The notes: generated by a model not told the origin, from the letters alone. DNA of 64,000 bases from Chlorops oryzae (GCA_020466095.1 CM035806.1:149301667-149365666); one strand, 5' to 3'. Shown: positions 55,001-64,000, counted from the first letter of the stretch. Made by a program: numbers and translations.

Positions 55001-57873
55001 GAATTTCAGTAGTATGAGACCAGGCGCGGATCCACGGGGTGGGGGGGTGGGGGGGGGGGGGGGGGGATTGGGGAGGGAAGGGGAAATTTCCCCCCCCCGC
55101 CAAAGGAAAACGAATTCGAAAATTTGTTTATACAAATATAAGAAAGATATGAATTTTTTGTTGAATTTGAATTTGTTTCTATGAAAAATATAATATATTG
55201 AATTTTAAAAAAGCTTCAACTTGTTTTCCTTTTTGATCCACTATTTCCCTCTTTCACTTTCATTTCTCCATACTTGACCCCAAAAAGTTCTGGTCACCCT
55301 ATACCATATAGAACTATAGCTGCAACTTCGACCAAATTTTGGCGCGTTATGGCATGATTTGGTGAAAAAGTTCAACTGTGGTGAACCACGCCATAAGCCG
55401 AGTGTTGTGGTGAACCACGTATTAGTAAGTGTGGTGTACCACGTAATAGCTTTTGGGCGAAGTTGCAGCTATAGTTCTATATGCCCTATACTAGGTTGGC
55501 CGAGTGAACATCGCTGAATCGAAGGTATCGATGCTTAACTTCGATGCATCGATATTTTTGTATTCCATGCTTATAGGGCCGACACACTACACTAGCAAGC
55601 TGGCACCATCAGAATGTCCAGGTTTAGATATAAGAACCAATTTTTCGGCAACAATTTGTTTGTTATAGAAAGACATGCGAGGAAAAGAGACGGTTTTTTG
55701 CCGTCGCGGGAATAAAAAAAAAAACTGTTGCCGAACAAATTGTTGCCGAAAACTAAACGCGGACAATGCTCGCAACATATGTCTGCTTAGAGTGAAAATG
55801 TGTCAAGTTCATTTTTCAAATTTTACAGGAAGCACAAATTTTTTTTGATTTTGAACAATTTTGATGTACAAAACAAGCACGAGTGGATACATTTTGATCA
55901 CATTTGAAAATATCGCAGTGTTGCGACGATAATTTATAAAACGTGCAAAAGTGGATACATTACCATTTTTTTAAAATACTTCAAAACTTATACATGTTTC
56001 AATAACGTTTTATTTCTATGAATAAAGGGGAAAGAATTTAGTTTTAAAAACCCCATATCGATGCTAATAATTTAAAGGCTCTACAAGCACTCAAGGTCAA
56101 ATGTGAACAACACGTATCCACTCGTGCTTGCTTTTGTACATCAAAAATGTACATAATCAAAATGTTTTTTGTGCTTCCTGTAAAATTTGAAAAATGGACT
56201 TGACACATTATCACACTAAGCAGACGATATGCTGCGAGCTTCTAATGGTCCAGGTTGCTGGTGTAGTTAATCGGCCCTATTGCATGATTGATGCATCGAT
56301 GCATCGATATATCGATGTATTTTTCCAACTGACATGCCTACTCTATACATGCATCGCTCCACAAACAGCTGTTAATTTTTTTTCTAAACTGTATAAAATT
56401 GCTATATTTAATATACGTAACAAAATGTTTGTTTTTTCTTTTTAAATAAAAAATTATTTAAAAAAATTTTTTTAATTAAATAAGTTTTCTTTTTTATTTG
56501 TAGGTTTTTGTCGTTTTTATTTTTTCAAAATCAATTGCTTATCTTCTAATAAAATATTTGTATAGTGCATCCTTTCTAAAATACGGATTGAACATTTTAA
56601 TTAAAAAAAAAATTTATTTCCCCCTCCAACGGATGGCTCTGGATCCGCCCCTGTATGAGACAATTATCGAAAAATGCCCTTCTGCCACGACCACTTTTCC
56701 AGTTTTTGGAAATAAAATTTGAATCCCTAAAATATGTTCAAATATCAAATTTGATCAAAATATCTCAAAAACTTCCGATTTTAGACCAGTTTTTATGACT
56801 TTCATAACAGACCCTTTTACTGGTGACACTCTTAAAAATGGTCCGATCTGGTCCATTATCGAATTTGTTCTTACTCATAGAACTGCCAACACGCACACTT
56901 AACTTCCTGAAGATAGCTCAACTCCTGCGATAAGAAAACTGTATACACACAGACAGAAAGACAGGCAGACGGACTGACCGACGCGTCGGACAGCTAGACT
57001 GTCAGATGGCTAAATCGAATCCTGATAATTTCTATATATATTTTGTATGGTCTATCTCAATTGGTCCTGGGTGTTATGGTCCATGTACACACAGAGTGTG
57101 TGGAGTGTGTGGAGTATAAAAATACAGGATCAATAATTCAGTATTCGCCCTATCAACTGGGCTCTATACTAAGTTCTAATACCCGCGTTTCGGTATATAG
57201 AAAGCCCCTAGTATCCATCTTAATCGGATATACAGATAGGACCAAAGTTGAACCAAATGATGATGATTATCAGAACTTTACGAAAGGCCAAAGGTAACCC
57301 AATTATAAATATACTACAGAGGGGACATCGGAGTGGATCTTCAGAATATTCCCTTTTGAGAGTTTCACTGGAATTGTTGTTGTGGTTAGTTAAGCGAGAA
57401 TGAAATAGTCTCGCCCCTCGAGGATTTCGAAGCTGTGAATCGCCGATTTTGAAATTGAAAATAAATCCAGCAGAGACGCACACGAAAGAGTCGCCAGAGT
57501 AATGCCCTTGGTATCGATTTGTATATGAACCAGAAGCAATAAAAATTAAAATTATGTAGAGGGCGGTAATGTACTATAGAATTTCTTACCTCAAATTCCT
57601 CGCCCACAATCCGTTTGGCTACAAGCGAAGCCAACGATTCTAGAGATTTGCTGTCGTAATTCGATAGAGTTGAAATTATTTCAGCCAAGACCCAGTCTGG
57701 ACAGTCACCATCGCCACAAAAACGGAATTTCTGGCAAAAAAAAAAAAAAAAACAACAAACAAAATAAAGTAGATTAGTGAAAGGGAAAGAGAAAGAAAAA
57801 GGGAAAGAGAAAGGGAAAGGGAAATATTGAATCTAACAATAGAAATAATAAATTAAACTCGATTGCGCGCCAT
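48874..57873 (-). CDS. COMMD4: COMMD4, COMM domain-containing protein 4 (4 exons)
   Basis: COMMD proteins form the ring in the Commander complex with CCDC22/CCDC93 and act in endosomal recycling of membrane cargo; this paralog is COMMD4. Exons join as 57,873-57,859 (proposed), 57,730-57,590, 49,410-49,179 and 49,088-48,874, giving 603 nt or 200 residues, close to the roughly 199 of human COMMD4. The family N-terminus appears as [18 protein letters not shown]. The helical N-domain carries [17 protein letters not shown], matching the family's ELQQLGLPKEHAASLC. The C-terminal COMM strand/helix ends [20 protein letters not shown]. All splice sites are GT/AG and the phases fit. The COMM domain segment coded by exon 4 lacks an obvious counterpart of the conserved Trp. 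Intron 2 is 8,179 bp and full of repeats. A Tc1-like element lies about 0.7 kb upstream. Confidence 0.93.
49179..49410 (-). CDS. COMMD4: COMMD4 exon 3
   Basis: The acceptor is aatttttcag and the donor is AAGA|GTGAGA. 232 nt, phase 0 in and phase 1 out, reading [20 protein letters not shown] at the start and LKLIEKSLK at the end. The intron to exon 4 is only 90 bp. Confidence 0.93.
49784..51450 (+). repeat. Six spaced copies of GTAACGGGTGTGACA
   Basis: Starts at 49,784, 49,951, 50,139, 50,161, 51,268 and 51,435, all in the same orientation. Five match 15 of 15 and one (49,951) 14 of 15. Spacings are 167, 188, 22, 1,107 and 167 bp. The large gap contains the TTATTTA array. The sequence between copies is not obviously repeated. 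The words lie in the antisense strand of the COMMD4 pre-mRNA. Confidence 0.9.
50541..51185. repeat. (TTATTTA)n 7-bp AT array
   Basis: About 640 bp of almost perfect heptamers with a few interruptions (50,614, 50,770, 50,837, 50,992). In RNA from the minus strand it reads (UAAAUAA)n. It gives a Leu/Ile/Tyr/Phe open frame of 188 codons that is an artefact. Confidence 0.95.
51996..52151. mobile_element. pogo/Tigger-like MITE
   Basis: 156 bp with TA|CAGTGTACTCTG at the left and GAGGTACACTG|TA at the right. The inner ends repeat tgtccgctta several times in both halves. TA duplication and CAGTG tips fit pogo-type elements. Confidence 0.65.
52304..53735. mobile_element. CCCAAGC-terminal element E
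   Basis: 1,432 bp with a 13-bp inverted end CCCAAGCGACACA / TGTGTCGCTTGGG, flanked by AT on both sides. Both terminal zones are filled with variants of ctctttgaaa / tttcaaagag; the middle is AT-rich without a coding frame. In design it resembles the CCCAGC elements at 13-24 kb. Confidence 0.75.
53922..54757. mobile_element. Foldback MITE with about 0.23-kb inverted arms
   Basis: 836 bp with TA on both sides and ends AGGTGGCCC / GGGCCACCC. The arms 53,922-54,160 and 54,545-54,757 are inverted copies of each other (for example 'gtcccagagtcgctcgtaga' and its inverse). The centre has tandem 'cccattaa..ttttcccccc..acatacctacc' blocks. No transposase. Confidence 0.75.
55299..55494. mobile_element. 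Short MITE nested in the hAT element
   Basis: About 196 bp whose ends atagaactatagctgcaact and its inverse agttgcagctatagttctat are perfect over at least 25 bp. The interior has three ggtgaaccacg / ggtgtaccacg words. Confidence 0.7.
55570..56285. repeat. Large imperfect inverted repeat inside the hAT element
   Basis: Left arm tagggccgacacactacac...catttttcaaattttacagg...cgagtggatac, right arm the inverse (gtatccactcg...cctgtaaaatttgaaaaatg...gttaatcggcccta). The arms are about 300 bp with several indels. atcgatgcatcgat words flank both outer ends. Confidence 0.7.
57124..57589. other. Intron 2 sequence next to exon 2
   Basis: No repeat or element boundary recognised. Confidence 0.5.
57590..57730 (-). 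CDS. COMMD4: COMMD4 exon 2
   Basis: 141 nt, phase 0 to phase 0. A long T run then gccag forms the acceptor and GAG|GTAAGA the donor. It reads [18 protein letters not shown] at the start and [11 protein letters not shown] at the end, the most conserved part of COMMD4. Confidence 0.95.
57859..57873 (-). CDS. COMMD4: COMMD4 exon 1, proposed start
   Basis: ATGGCGCGCAATCGA, preceded by aacaaa (good fly start context) and followed by the weak donor GTTTAA. It would add MARNR in phase. The family normally starts one or two residues before FRFCGD, so an exon ending in ATG elsewhere upstream is also possible. Confidence 0.4.
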
Positions 57874-58579
57874 TTTGTTCAATCGTTCGTGAAAAGTGCT
57901 CAGCAAACACACCGACTTACATCTATGTATATATGTATGTATATGTCTATCTAAAGGATATAACTTAAATGACTTGATTCATTAATCTCCCGTTATTCGA
58001 AAGAAATGTATAAAACTAGACTGAGGGAAATCAAAAATTGAAGGAATAAATTTTAATTGGCTTATGACGATAAGAAAATGATGTTTGTTGAGAGAGAAAA
58101 TGCCAAGTTCTATATTTGTTTAATATTTCTTTTAATCTTATTTCTTATTTTAGTCCTTTTCATACATATGCTTTAATGTAATTAACGCAACAGGGTAAAA
58201 GACAATTTTTGCTTTCAGCTTTTGCGAGTGGTAAGAAAATATTTATCCATTAAATTGAGAGTTAAATATCATGGCTCGAAGGAAGCAGAATGTGTTTGTT
58301 TATTTTTTTTTTTTTAAGCAGCTCTTATTCTTTTTTATGCAAGTAAGTCTAATTGACACACATCCTTATGATTTTATTCGAGAGAGTGTGAGATCTGCTA
58401 TTAATGTATAAATCTATATTCGGCCATTTACGTTTGACTGAGAGAATACGTGTATCGATACGGGTTTTAAACTACTTTAATACGCGTATTCCTTTGCCGG
58501 ATTCTTGGTTCTTTTCTTGCATGTGTTTAGTATAGGAAATATACTTCCTGCATATCTTCGTAGATCCCAATACATTCTA
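57874..58579. promoter_or_regulatory. COMMD4 upstream region
   Basis: Expected to hold the COMMD4 promoter. No TATA box at a sensible distance was seen. GAAAGG/AAGGGAAAGAGA runs lie at 57,779-57,825, in proposed intron 1. Confidence 0.3.
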
Positions 58580-59880
58580 AAGACTGTCCCAGAAATAACT
58601 GTCCTTTTGTTTTTTTTAATTGCAAAAAAACCAATGATGTTTTTTTAAAAATTCTTTCAGTTTATTATTAAGTGAACATTACAAAATAAATAAAATTTTT
58701 AATTACACTGAAAAAAATACACTTAAAAAAAATTATTCACTTTTTGATTAAGGTCCTCCATTAGGTTTTTTACCCAACTTTCGTTCACCTTAGTGTATGC
58801 CGGACGCCATTTATGTCGAAATATTTCGATGTTTCTTCGCAGTTTGTTTGGTCTTCTTAAGGTTCCTTTTCATTAAAGCCCAATATTTTTCGATTGGACG
58901 AAGTTCGGGGCAATTCGGAGGATTTGCTTCTCTTGGTACCACAGTGACATTATTGGCTTGGTACCAATCCATCGTTCTCTGGGCGTAGTGAGATGTTGCT
59001 AGGTCAGGCCAAAATAGTACTGAACCTTGGTGTTGACGTATAAAAGGCAGCAAACGCCGGTCCAGACACTCTCTGATGTAAATTTCGGTGTTGATTGTGC
59101 GATCCGTCACAAATTCCTTACTTCGAAGGCCACATTTGCAAATGGCCTGCCACACCATGTATTTCTTTGGAAATTTGGTATGTTTTTCGGTGGTAAATTT
59201 AGAGGATGCTCCACCCCTTCTAACCGCAGTATAATATCCGTGTCCAGGTAACTGCTTGAAATCCGCTTTGCAATACGTTTCATCGTCCATGATCACGCAA
59301 TCAAATTTGGGCAGGTAATCGCGATACAGTTTTCGAGCCCTCCTCTTGGCTTCGGCGTCCTTTTCTTCTGACCTATCAGGTACTTTTTGTACTTTATAGC
59401 TCCTTTGGTTGTAAAATTTTTTAATCCGTTGAACACTTGACTTCGATGTTCCCGCTTTTGCTGCCATATCACGAACCGAAGTGCCTGGATTCTGAGTAAA
59501 CAGCCGCTTAACGTTCTGGGCCACCGCTTGGTTCGCTGGACCACTTTTTCTCCCTGATCCTGGTGTTTTTGATAAAGGGGTAAGCTGTCTGTATCGTTTT
59601 ATGGTCCTACCGACAATTTTTTCGCACACGCCAACTTCCTTAGCGATCTTTTTGTACGTGGTGTTTGGATTTTCCAGGTGTTTGTAAATAATTGCTTTCC
59701 GCTTTTCTTCTTGTTGAGACGACATCTTTTCAGTAGCTCTTTTATTTTACGAATGAGTATTTTTTTGTTTTAATCTGCAATAATTATACTTTATTTAGGT
59801 ACCAAATATGTTGCTATAGAGTTAACATTTTTTTATAAATAGCCTAAAAACAAAAGGACAGTTATTTCTGGGACAGTCCT
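58580..59880 (-). mobile_element. Tc1/mariner element, DD37E type
   Basis: 1,301 bp between TA dinucleotides (58,578-58,579 and 59,881-59,882). Inverted ends of about 35 bp, AAGACTGTCCCAGAAATAAC and AGGACTGTCCCAGAAATAAC, differ at one base over the first 30 or more. It encodes a nearly intact transposase on the minus strand. Size and structure are those of a complete element. Confidence 0.95.
58811..59725 (-). CDS. Tc1/mariner transposase, DD37E (C-terminal frameshift)
   Basis: 304 residues. It cuts and joins DNA at TA sites by a DDE mechanism in the nucleus. Residues 1-110 hold two helix-turn-helix modules (KKIAKEVGVCEKIVGRTIKR and DMAAKAGTSKSSVQRIKKF) joined by a GRPR-like linker (GSGRKSG). 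The catalytic triad is D148 (VIMDDETY), D241 (LFWPDLATSHY) and E279 (LRPIEKYWALMK), with 37 residues between the last two. The frame stops early at KKHRNIST. A +1 shift near that point continues with PAYTKVNESWVKNLMEDL to a stop at 58,723, giving the usual length of about 330. So a small indel has probably removed the true C-terminus. The DD37E spacing recalls the ITmD37E group described from mosquitoes. Confidence 0.93.
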   Translation of the reverse strand: MSSQQEEKRKAIIYKHLENPNTTYKKIAKEVGVCEKIVGRTIKRYRQLTPLSKTPGSGRKSGPANQAVAQNVKRLFTQNPGTSVRDMAAKAGTSKSSVQRIKKFYNQRSYKVQKVPDRSEEKDAEAKRRARKLYRDYLPKFDCVIMDDETYCKADFKQLPGHGYYTAVRRGGASSKFTTEKHTKFPKKYMVWQAICKCGLRSKEFVTDRTINTEIYIRECLDRRLLPFIRQHQGSVLFWPDLATSHYAQRTMDWYQANNVTVVPREANPPNCPELRPIEKYWALMKRNLKKTKQTAKKHRNIST

Positions 59881-59882
59881 TA

Positions 59883-61371
59883 TATACAGGACAATTCAAG
59901 ACGTTAGGTACGCTGCTCTTGTACACTTTAAGTTAAGTTTTCAATATGAAAATCTGATGATAATTCAAATGAACTTGAATGAAAATTTGTATTAGCAGCA
60001 GTATGTATTATCTAAAATATAATTTTTAACTTTAATGAATAAAAAAAAAACGCCAGTTGAAAGAGTTGACTTTTCGGACGCTGCAATAAATGGAATTGTT
60101 TTTCAGATCGATATGAAAACTCGTCGATTTCCGTGAAATCACAATTCTATGAGCTTAACAATAAAAGAATATTCGAATTTTTCATATACTTACAATGTTG
60201 TACATCCACGTCAAAACACCTTTCGATTCATTCGTATAGTTATTTCGTAAAATATGTGCCTGGGAAGTCACTAAAATGCACATGTATTTTTTTTTTCATT
60301 ATGTACATCTCTCTCATATCTCTTCCTAATTGAAAATAAAAAGAAAACACTATATTGCAGCTCTGATGACGCTTGCAGCTCTGATGACGCTTGAAAGTCT
60401 ATGGATATTCGAGGTATAAAGCATCCCAATGGAGCTAAAATTCTTAGTATTTTTCATAAAATCGAGAAAATGTTTTTCAATTCGCCGAAACCTTTCAAAA
60501 GGCAAGCGGGAAACAATCAGGAAACTGAAATTAGTATTCGCGGAAAACACCCGTTGGTTTCATTGCCTGCAAACATTTCAAATGAAAAATTTCCTCACAT
60601 AAACTTTCATATTCCATTTCCAAGAAAACAACAATTGAGAAATTCACTGCTATTCGAGATTGCAAAGCCTCTCCAATAGGATCAGAATGCAAGTCCTTTT
60701 GCAAAAGGAAGGAAGCCAGAACTGAGAGTGAAATTTTCCACAATTTCCAAGGGCAACTTAATACCTGTGTATGTATTTGTTGTTGTTGTTTTTTTTTTTT
60801 TTTTTCTTTTATCTCTGGTGCATTTAGCTTTCCATTAAACAGGATTTTCAAAGCTCATATTGCTGGCTGAAAGGATATTTCATTGGAATTTTCGACGAAT
60901 GTCCCTTTTATAGCGAGTTTTTTTTTGTTGTTTTTTTTTTTTTTTTTTGGTTTTGCTGTAGTGAATCCATAATAACCTTTTCTGGTGAAATTCATCTTGT
61001 TTTTCTCCCTGTCTCTGTCTCTTTTTCTCCGTAACAAGAAAACTATGGGCGGGCGGGGGCGGAAAAATATGTTCAGGTGTTGCTGTCGTCATTGCAGGTG
61101 GTCCTTAGGCTGAATGGAGAATAGACGTTGATGCACTCGACTCATTCCCATTTAGGAGCCGATGCCATTCAACGCATGCAATTCACTCTACTCGAAAACG
61201 GTCAGGCTATTCATTTTTCAGATAGATACCATTAATTTTTAAAATATTTGACTTATACCACTTTCATAATCAAGGGCTCATACCTATACACACATTTGTA
61301 TATACATATATATGTGTGAGTTTGTATATATACCCGCGTATATATGCGCGCGTTTCATAAAAACTTGAGCC
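59883..61371. other. Intergenic, nothing recognised
   Basis: An 18-bp tandem pair (gcagctctgatgacgctt) lies at about 60,357-60,392. Antisense open frames at 60.40-60.85 kb have no motif. Poly-T runs at 60,789 and 60,931. Confidence 0.5.
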
Positions 61372-61560
61372 ACCAAAAACTCAACTCGGCCTTTTGATCA
61401 ACACATTAGCCGATTTACCAACCCAAAGTTCAGCGGTTCGAGGCTCGGTCGAGGCGAGAAAATCAAAAGAAGTAATCATGTTCTAACAAAAAGATTTCTA
61501 AAAACCAAAAAAGCAAAAATAAACCAAAAAAAAAAAAAAAATATAATAAAAAAAATTGTT
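61372..61560 (+). repeat. Decayed tRNA-like SINE with A-rich tail
   Basis: 'aacacattagccgatttacc' followed by gcggttcgaggctcgg (box B-like GGTTCGAGGCT), then gaggcgag and an A-rich stretch ending in poly-A at about 61,527-61,541. The gaggcga junction is shared with the tRNA-like segment at 18.96 kb. Box A is not clear. Confidence 0.4.
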
Positions 61561-62248
61561 TTTTTTAAATATTTTTTTTAAATAAAAATTGCATTAATAT
61601 TCATCGCTGCTTGCTTCTTAGACATTTGAACGTTTTAACAGAGACACTGGGATTAGATAAACCGGCACGTTGAAAGTATCATCAAGAGACTTAAGAAAGT
61701 TGTCACTTGTTGCATGCTAAATGATAAAAAAAATAATATTGTATCGCTTTTGTTTTTAATTGTTCCTCTTCTTCTTTTTTTTCATCTATTTACTTTTCTT
61801 TTTGCTTAACGTTTCCTCTGTTTGCCGTTAAAGGAGCAATTAAAATGAGTAAACAACTTAATATGAATACGCTCGAAAGTATGCAAAGGAATCGTGCGTT
61901 CTTTCTATTATTGAGCTAATTTCCCAGGAACTCGGGTGTGCATGCCTTTTACGTGCGTGAGCGATGATATTTACAATTCCATTATGCCGTTTGCACCAGC
62001 TTATGTATGTATGCTCTTTAAAGTTTTTAAATTTTTTCAGAATCCATCTCTTAATCAAGGCCACCAGCAGCATCCCCACCCCGCCGCATATTTGTTTAAC
62101 AGAATGGAAAATTTATCTCCTTTTCCTCTAATTATTTTATTAACTGAAAAATGTATCGCGAATCATAGCCTTTCGCTTCGTAGAATTCAATTCAGCATGC
62201 AGCATTTTCATTCCAAGAATTCGCATTCACGTACATAAGGAGCTCGGC
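61561..62248. other. Upstream region of the 62.25-kb promoter, nothing recognised
   Basis: No gene or element supported. Confidence 0.45.
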
Positions 62249-62315
62249 TATAAAAACGCTTGCATTACTCTATGAACGGTACAGTTCTCTAAAGTCCGAC
62301 ATCGGAACGAGTCCG
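62249..62315 (+). promoter_or_regulatory. Core promoter: TATA, Inr, MTE-like, DPE
   Basis: TATAAAA at 62,249. An initiator-like CAGTT with the presumed +1 A at 62,283 lies 34 bp on. cggaacg (62,303-62,309) matches the core of the MTE, and AGTCC at 62,310-62,314 falls exactly at +28 to +32 and fits the DPE consensus RGWYV. The joint spacing is what fly RNA polymerase II promoters show. Confidence 0.55.
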
Positions 62316-62410
62316 GTTCCCGATCGAACAGCATTAAAAAAATTTGCAAAAGAAAACTAACAATCAAAATATATAAATTTATAAATATTTAAAAACTCCT
62401 GCACATTAAG
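62283..62410 (+). other. Putative non-coding first exon
   Basis: Starts at the predicted initiator and ends at AAG|GTTTGT (GT at 62,411). It has no ATG-led frame of any length, so it would be 5' UTR of a gene continuing to the right of the window. Confidence 0.35.
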
Positions 62411-62797
62411 GTTTGTAAAAATTCAACAAAAAAAAATATAAAAAAAATTTATAGTGCTACCTTTTCAAAAGTTCTCTAAAGAAAGCTCAATTCAAAAGAG
62501 AATTCAAGTCAACATACGAACAAAAGTCTGTATAGCAATTATGTAATTAGACTGATCGGAAGAAAATCAGTTTTAGTTTTTGTTTATATAAAAGCAGTTC
62601 TTAAAACTTTCTAAGACCAAAAAATACAAAATAAAAATAAAAAAAGAAGAAAACGGAGATTCAAGCAGACCTGGGAAGAGCTTTTGTGCTGTAAGGGTTA
62701 TACAATAGAAATTTTTAAAACTTTTTTAAATAGTTCACTGGTTCAAAGTCCGCATGAATCCTAGTGGATGATGCCTGGTTTCATGCAAGTGGCTTAA
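62411..62797. other. Possible first intron, nothing recognised
   Basis: AT-rich sequence without element boundaries. Confidence 0.4.
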
Positions 62798-63531
62798 GGG
62801 GGTCTTCTCATTGAAAACCCGTTTTTTGGACCCTTTTTAAAAAAATTCTTATTTAAAAACGCAAAGAATAATTGAAAACTTTTTTTATTTATTGTATTAC
62901 AAAAGGTTCAAAGTAAATAAAAAAAATTTTTTTGCCTCGATACGTGGGCTGTTCAAAAAGTAATGAGACTTCAAAGTTGGTGGTGAAAAAAAAGGTGTCG
63001 TCACGGCGGCCACGATTCCGGGTCTCCGGAGCGTTCGAAATGGAAAAAAACGGGGTTATAATCAGTATAGATGTAGTTCTCGGGTGAACCTCAAGCTTAA
63101 TTTTGTGATTTTTTTTGACAAAATGGCGGCCATTCAAAAAAAAATTTCAATTTCGGGCTTTTTTTTTGTAGTTTAGTGTAAAAAAAAAAAATAGTAAAAA
63201 AATTTTTAAAATTATGGTCGAGGTTCACCCGAGAATGGTGACAATTCTGCGTCGATTCCACTTTGTTTCATGAAAATCGGTTCAGTTGAACTGGAGATAT
63301 CATGGCCGCCAGTTCGAAAAACGTGGTTTCGAGATAAACGCGTTTAAAGTTTGAAGCAACGCAAAAATTACTCGTTTTAGCGCAGATCTTGCTCGACAAA
63401 GAAGGCTATATCCTCTAAACTATTTCGAATTTCAAAAAATCCTTTTAGGGGCATATTCACAACTACCCAAGCTATAAATAAATGCAAAAAAAAAAAGTCG
63501 AAAAAAAAAGTTGCTCAATGAGAAGACCCCC
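62798..63531. mobile_element. TTAA-flanked MITE with perfect inverted ends
   Basis: 734 bp between TTAA at 62,794-62,797 and 63,532-63,535. The ends GGGGGTCTTCTCATTGA / TCAATGAGAAGACCCCC are perfect over 17 bp. An inner inverted pair (ttctcgggtgaacctc / gaggttcacccgagaa) lies at about 63,077 and 63,223. No transposase. TTAA suggests piggyBac or Kolobok machinery. Confidence 0.85.
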
Positions 63532-63535
63532 TTAA

Positions 63536-64000
63536 GGTTTAATTCCAGAGTAATGAAGCTTTTATGCAAATGGTGTAGCAAATCGTGTGTGCTTGTCCGG
63601 CTGTCATCTAAAAACGCTGATCTCCAGGCTTTCGTTCAGTGTGAAAATCTGTCGTCTATACATACATAAATCGTTGCAGGGATGAAAAATGAGAACTTCA
63701 AAATGTACTTAATTTAAAAAAAAATAAATAAATTACCTAAATTATTATTCATTTATTTTTTGTTTTCATAAAAAAATTTTTAAAATCAAAAATTTGAATT
63801 GAATCTTATTAATAGAGCACGGATTTTGAATATTTTGAATTATTTTAAATTATTTGAATATTTTAAATTTTTTTTTTGAATATTTTTGCATTTAACTGTG
63901 CTTTTTGAATATTTTATTCACTGAAGTAGGCTTTTTTTGTTAATTTGAAAATTCAACATTTTAATAGGCATACTAAGGGCCGTTTTCTCATCTTTTTTTA
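63536..64000. other. Nothing recognised
   Basis: AT-rich, with ttgaatattttgaa repeats from about 63,820. Confidence 0.5.

Larger units (their letters stand above)
55021..56653. mobile_element. hAT element, non-autonomous, perfect 8-bp TSD
   Basis: 1,633 bp with ends CAGGCGCGGATCCACGGGG and CTGGATCCGCCCCTG (inverse CAGGGGCGGATCCAG). Duplication TATGAGAC at 55,013-55,020 and 56,654-56,661. Near the left end is a G-run zone (55,037-55,076). No hAT transposase motif is readable inside; instead it holds two further palindromic elements. Confidence 0.9.
53838..57123 (+). repeat. Dispersed repeat R with two nested insertions
   Basis: The 5' tip aacaaggaagggttttatag is at 53,838, and the 3' end with the cagacggac run and gtgtgtggagtataaaaa is at about 57,123. 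Between them lie a TA-flanked MITE (53,922-54,757) and a hAT element (55,021-56,653). Removing both leaves about 0.8 kb that follows the order of the other R copies. Confidence 0.75.
49411..57589 (-). other. COMMD4 intron 2 (8.2 kb, repeat-filled)
   Basis: Bounded by GTAAGA at 57,589 and cag at 49,411. From right to left it holds the dispersed repeat R with two nested elements, the CCCAAGC element E, the pogo-like MITE, the TTATTTA array and the GTAACGGGTGTGACA motifs. The neighbouring introns are 90 and about 128 bp, so this one has grown by insertion. Confidence 0.9.

Overview
The window is nuclear DNA of an insect, most likely a higher (schizophoran) fly. It is AT-rich, it contains one spliced gene with fly-like splice sites, and it is crowded with transposable elements. 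These include Tc1/mariner, hAT and piggyBac types, tRNA-derived SINEs, and the 'cagacggacggacatg ... gggtataaaa' dispersed repeats common in fly intergenic DNA. The species cannot be fixed from the sequence alone.

Only one host gene is recognised with confidence: COMMD4, on the minus strand from about 57.87 kb down to 48.87 kb. Three exons read as one 195-codon frame with correct splice sites and phases, and a 15-nt first exon is proposed. Its second intron is 8.2 kb long and is a dump of nested mobile DNA: a 7-bp AT array, six copies of a GTAACGGGTGTGACA word, a pogo-like MITE, a CCCAAGC-ended element, and a dispersed repeat split by two later insertions. Two other host signals are weaker. 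One is a 52-codon reading frame with a signal peptide behind a GC-rich leader at 17.5-18.0 kb. The other is a TATA/Inr/MTE/DPE core promoter with a non-coding first exon at 62.25-62.41 kb, whose gene would continue past the right edge.

Layout: 0-10 kb is intergenic DNA with a CT tract, a hAT MITE, a decayed tandem repeat and a C-rich 12-bp minisatellite. 10-25 kb holds a SINE inserted at the end of a mariner-like MITE, four elements with CCCAGC termini, and the signal-peptide exon. 26-31.6 kb holds an 0.87-kb direct repeat whose first copy keeps the empty site for a 1.9-kb hAT element in the second copy; a piggyBac relic lies between the copies. 33-42 kb is dominated by purine-rich minisatellites, all with the purines on the plus strand. 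42-48 kb is a 2.17-kb direct duplication. 48.9-57.9 kb is COMMD4. 58.58-59.88 kb is a nearly complete DD37E Tc1/mariner element. 62.8-63.5 kb is a TTAA-flanked MITE.

Most long open frames here are translations of low-complexity arrays and are not genes. No CRISPR array, bacterial operon, rRNA gene or intact tRNA gene was seen.
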